Positions 15,243 through 17,519 of a stretch of DNA of 17,519 bases are shown one piece after another. The notes under the pieces were generated by a model. That model was given only the letters and a program-made list of their open reading frames with translations, was not told the DNA's origin and did no database searches. Origin of the DNA: UBA11858 sp964589145 (GTDB lineage: Bacteria; Chloroflexota; Anaerolineae; Anaerolineales; UBA11858); the NCBI GenBank assembly GCA_964589145.1, contig CAZPSL010000195.1, positions 1-17,519 of the forward strand. Reading direction: 5' to 3'. The position numbers and the translations under genes are program-made. Within the stretch, counting starts at the first letter, position 1. Each line of letters opens with the position of its first letter.

Positions 15243-15243
15243 A

Positions 15244-15273
15244 TAAAAATCGGCGAGGCAGGCCGCCTCACCG
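15244..15273 (-). terminator. Rho-independent terminator after the universal stress protein gene
   Basis: On the minus strand a 9-base stem (CGGTGAGGC paired with GCCTCGCCG, one G-T pair) closes a 5-base loop and is followed directly by ATTTTTAT. It lies about 45 bases past the stress-protein stop and separates that operon from the glycan cluster. Confidence 0.75.
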
Positions 15274-15316
15274 GCGGCGGATTATACGCGCGATTGGGGA
15301 ATAGCGCAATGTTCAG

Positions 15317-16159
15317 TTACTGAATTTCAGGAGGCAAGGCGCGGTACTGATTGACCACCAGGGTCGGAATGCCGACCGCGTCTACGATTTCCTCGGTGAG
15401 ATTTCCGTAGAGCAGTTTCTTCAGGCGCGTATTCGCTCCCGTAGAACCGATCACCACCATATCGTAATTTTCAAGATCAATCTCGCGGACAATTTCATAA
15501 ACCGCCTCGCCGTGCCGAAGTTTCAACTCTGCTTCCACGTTGTAGCCTGCGAGGATCTCCGCTCCCCGGTGCAGATGCCGCGAGACCGGCGTATCGGTTT
15601 GCAGGAGACCGGAAAGCGTCTCCTCGATGCTTTTCAGGCCCGTGTACATGGTCGGGACGTTGGCAGCCACGTGGAAAAGAGACACTTCAGCATTGAAGGC
15701 CAGTGCAAAGCGGGCACCAACCTCAATGACCGGCTCCGCAAGTTGCAGTCCGCCGGTGCAAATCAGCATCCGGCGGACCTCTGCCCGCGGGTTCTTGACC
15801 ACCAGCAAACAACAGGGAATATCCTTGAGCAGTTGGCGGTGAATTGCAGAGGCCTGCGGATACTCCCCGATGTGGGAAATCGTCACAATGACCAGGTCGT
15901 AATTTCCGCGATGGGCTTCCTTGACAATCCGTTTGGCAGGGTCGCCTCGGCGGACTTTGCGGGCAACCGGGTAAATTCCCAAAATCTGATTGGCTTGTTC
16001 CAGAAGTTGCTCAGCCCGGGTACGGTCTCCAGGCGTTTTCCTGATAGGGAGAATGTGCAAAAGTGTGATGTCGGTATCAAAATGCCGGGCAATCAATCTC
16101 CCCTGCAACAAGCCGGGTTCATCTGCGATTAAATCATTGACACAAATCAGGATTTTCAT
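15317..16159 (-). CDS. Universal stress protein with two Usp domains, 280 aa
   Basis: Two Usp domains in tandem: residues 1-123 (MKILICVND, ITLLHILP, YDLVIVTIS, CCLLVVKN) and about 130-272 (RRMLICTGG, EVSLFHVA, YDMVVIGSTG, TLVVNQY). The second domain has a variant of the ATP-binding loop, GSTG at 238-241 followed by ten residues and G-N at 252-253, where the usual pattern is nine residues then G-S/T; the first domain lacks the loop. Such proteins are cytoplasmic and act in stress or energy sensing, sometimes controlling transporters. It follows the TauE-like gene by 19 bases and is followed by a terminator, so it is the last gene of that operon. No clear Shine-Dalgarno. Confidence 0.9.
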   Translation of the reverse strand: MKILICVNDLIADEPGLLQGRLIARHFDTDITLLHILPIRKTPGDRTRAEQLLEQANQILGIYPVARKVRRGDPAKRIVKEAHRGNYDLVIVTISHIGEYPQASAIHRQLLKDIPCCLLVVKNPRAEVRRMLICTGGLQLAEPVIEVGARFALAFNAEVSLFHVAANVPTMYTGLKSIEETLSGLLQTDTPVSRHLHRGAEILAGYNVEAELKLRHGEAVYEIVREIDLENYDMVVIGSTGANTRLKKLLYGNLTEEIVDAVGIPTLVVNQYRALPPEIQ

Positions 16160-16178
16160 AACGTCTGACTTTCAAACG

Positions 16179-17081
16179 CTAATGTGCAGCCAAGCCGAAC
16201 ATCTCCAGGATTACCATAACCGCGCCAATCAATGGCAGGACGGAAAACAGCAGCCGGATACGAGGCCCGGCAAAAAAACGGGTGGAGGTCGCGCCGATTT
16301 GCGCACCCAGCGCGGCGCCAGTCTGCATCACCAGCGCCATCAGAATGTCCACATTGCCTTTCATCGCATGGGTGAGCGTTCCGTAGCCCGAAGAAAAAAT
16401 CACCGAGAACAAGTCCGTTCCCACGGCCACATGGGTTGGCACGCCGATGACATAAACCAGCAGCGGCATCCGAATAAAGCCGCCGCCGACCCCCAGCGCG
16501 CCGGAGAGGATTCCCGTGATGAATCCGACAAACAGAACCGTCCACAGGGAAACCGAGGCGATTCCGGAATCCGGGAAAGAGAGCATGGGGGGAAGTTTGA
16601 TGCCATAAACCTTGTGCGCCAGCCCTTCAAAGCCCAGGGCATCATCCACGCTGATTTGGTCGGTACGCACCATCCGCAAGGCACGTAAACTCTCCCAGGC
16701 CGTGAACCCGCTGATAATCAGCAAAATGAGCACGTAGAAGATGCCAATTACCACATCCACTTTCCCGGCTACTTCCAGTTTTTCGATGATTTGTGCGCCT
16801 GCTTCCACGCCGACGACCGTCCCCACAACCAGCACCAGCCCCAATTTCATGTCCACATGCCCCAGGGAGCGGTGCCGCTTGGCCGCCACGATGGATTTGC
16901 CAGTCATGTGCGCCAGATCAGTGCCAATGGCGATGTTCCAGGGGACACCGGCCCAGACCATGAAGGGCGTGGCGATGAAGCCGCCTCCCACGCCAAAGAA
17001 TCCGCCCAGAATACCGACCAGAAAACCGATCCCGGCCAGCAGCAGGGGATTGACTGTCACACCCGCAATGGGGAATTCCAT
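16179..17081 (-). CDS. TauE/SafE-family membrane transporter (sulfite/sulfonate exporter-like), 300 aa
   Basis: An integral membrane protein with an internal duplication: GGFFGVGGGF (26-35) and GALGVGGGF (194-202) are the paired signatures of the TauE/SafE family, and GTDL occurs in both halves. About eight hydrophobic segments are visible with a hydrophilic loop in the middle (about 128-170). The family moves small anions such as sulfite, sulfoacetate or other organosulfur compounds across the cytoplasmic membrane, but substrates of most members are unknown. The ATG at 17081 has AGGAG seven bases upstream. It lies 12 bases after the small membrane protein and 19 before the stress protein, so the three form an operon. 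A link to the sulfate-activating gene beyond the terminator is possible but unproven. Confidence 0.9.
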   Translation of the reverse strand: MEFPIAGVTVNPLLLAGIGFLVGILGGFFGVGGGFIATPFMVWAGVPWNIAIGTDLAHMTGKSIVAAKRHRSLGHVDMKLGLVLVVGTVVGVEAGAQIIEKLEVAGKVDVVIGIFYVLILLIISGFTAWESLRALRMVRTDQISVDDALGFEGLAHKVYGIKLPPMLSFPDSGIASVSLWTVLFVGFITGILSGALGVGGGFIRMPLLVYVIGVPTHVAVGTDLFSVIFSSGYGTLTHAMKGNVDILMALVMQTGAALGAQIGATSTRFFAGPRIRLLFSVLPLIGAVMVILEMFGLAAH

Positions 17082-17093
17082 CGGGCACTCCTG

Positions 17094-17339
17094 CTATCGT
17101 TCCAGATGCAGCCAGTGCATCAAGGCCGAGGTCAGCGCCTCCAACGTAACAGCCTGCGCTACAATCAGAGCCAGCCCGACGACTGCATACAAGAGCGTAT
17201 GCGTGTGTGCCAGGCGGGTCAGAAAACCGCCCAAAAAACGCAGCACGGCAAAGAAATACACAACCAGCAGAACACTGTAAATTGCCAATTCCACGGCAAA
17301 ATTACGGATCAGGCGGCGTAACTCGGTTTTCTTCGGCAT
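17094..17339 (-). CDS. Small membrane protein with two predicted helices, 81 aa
   Basis: The protein starts with a basic segment (MPKKTELRRLIR), then two hydrophobic helices at about 14-37 and 48-68, and ends HWLHLER, suggesting an N-in, C-in hairpin in the cytoplasmic membrane. The ATG at 17339 has GGAGG eight bases upstream; the longer frame to 17399 runs into the preceding gene. I recognise no domain. Small proteins of this type beside TauE-like transporters and Usp genes may be accessory subunits; that is inference from position only. Confidence 0.8.
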   Translation of the reverse strand: MPKKTELRRLIRNFAVELAIYSVLLVVYFFAVLRFLGGFLTRLAHTHTLLYAVVGLALIVAQAVTLEALTSALMHWLHLER

Positions 17340-17367
17340 GGCGTTTCCTCCACCTTCCGGGCAGAAC

Positions 17368-17519
17368 CTACGGTTCCAGAATATCTCCCAGCAATGCACC
17401 CTGCTTCCAAATCACAGGATGACCGGGGATACCGGGGAACTGCAAAGTAATCGTTTTCCAAATCTGGTCATGGATTAAAATACGTTCACACTTGTCCTGA
17501 GGACGCTTGAAGTTCCCCG
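17368..17519 (-). CDS. C-terminal fragment of an unknown protein (49 residues, runs off window)
   Basis: One minus-strand frame is open from the window edge to a TAG at 17368-17370; the other two hit stops early. The visible residues include RPQDKCERILIHDQIW and end GALLGDILEP. I do not recognise a family. It ends 28 bases before the small membrane gene, so it is probably part of the same operon. The 28-base gap holds that gene's Shine-Dalgarno. Confidence 0.6.
   Translation of the reverse strand, partial: GNFKRPQDKCERILIHDQIWKTITLQFPGIPGHPVIWKQGALLGDILEP

Noticed and set aside
15281..15286. TATAAT on the minus strand as a promoter for sat-cysC
   Set aside because: It is upstream of the terminator hairpin at 15244-15273, so transcripts from it would stop before reaching the gene.

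Overview
The window is a dense block of bacterial genes. Every gene I can support lies on the minus strand, so transcription runs from high to low coordinates. DNA is GC-rich, intergenic gaps are mostly short, and there are no rRNA or tRNA genes. The gene style (PAPS synthetase fusion, Cys-type lipoprotein with a beta-propeller, many starts without Shine-Dalgarno, short degenerate repeats between genes) would fit a Chloroflexota/Anaerolineae-like bacterium, but this is an impression, not a demonstration.

Right block (15317-17519): the tail of an unknown protein, an 81-residue two-helix membrane protein, a TauE/SafE-family membrane transporter and a tandem-domain universal stress protein. These look like one operon, closed by a hairpin plus T-run terminator (15244-15273).

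Middle and left block (1-15051): a surface-glycan cluster. In transcription order it carries a bifunctional sulfate adenylyltransferase/APS kinase (makes PAPS), an SDR resembling PtmA-type enzymes, a two-gene TumE-type toxin-antitoxin module, a CMP-nonulosonate synthetase (NeuA-like), a NeuB-like synthase fused to a second TIM-barrel (xylose-isomerase-like) domain, a capsule-type glycosyltransferase, a beta-propeller lipoprotein, a PAPS-dependent sulfotransferase, a GT2 glycosyltransferase, a flavin split-barrel protein, a second and divergent cytidylyltransferase, a D-2-hydroxyacid dehydrogenase, a second SDR, and the start of a protein with the GNGPSL signature of DUF115/Maf- and GT42-like transferases.

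Taken together the genes suggest synthesis of a sialic-acid-like (nonulosonic) acid, its activation with CMP, assembly into a surface glycan and sulfation of that glycan using PAPS made in the same locus. The NeuB fusion, the second divergent cytidylyltransferase with its oxidoreductase pair, and the absence of any recognisable NeuC/LegG-type epimerase in the window suggest a non-standard route.

The non-coding DNA is also unusual. Several gene junctions are filled by short degenerate tandem repeats, each with its own unit (TTGGGG, GTTGAAG/GTTACAG, GAGTCAGC and others). Some run into gene ends and one sits in frame inside an SDR gene. A roughly 120-bp imperfect-palindrome element occurs twice in the same orientation (3821-3945 and 15126-15242), flanking an 11-kb segment of the glycan cluster. 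Two other CACGAAGG-type hairpins lie at 3003-3215. No gene-free stretch exceeds 300 bases.
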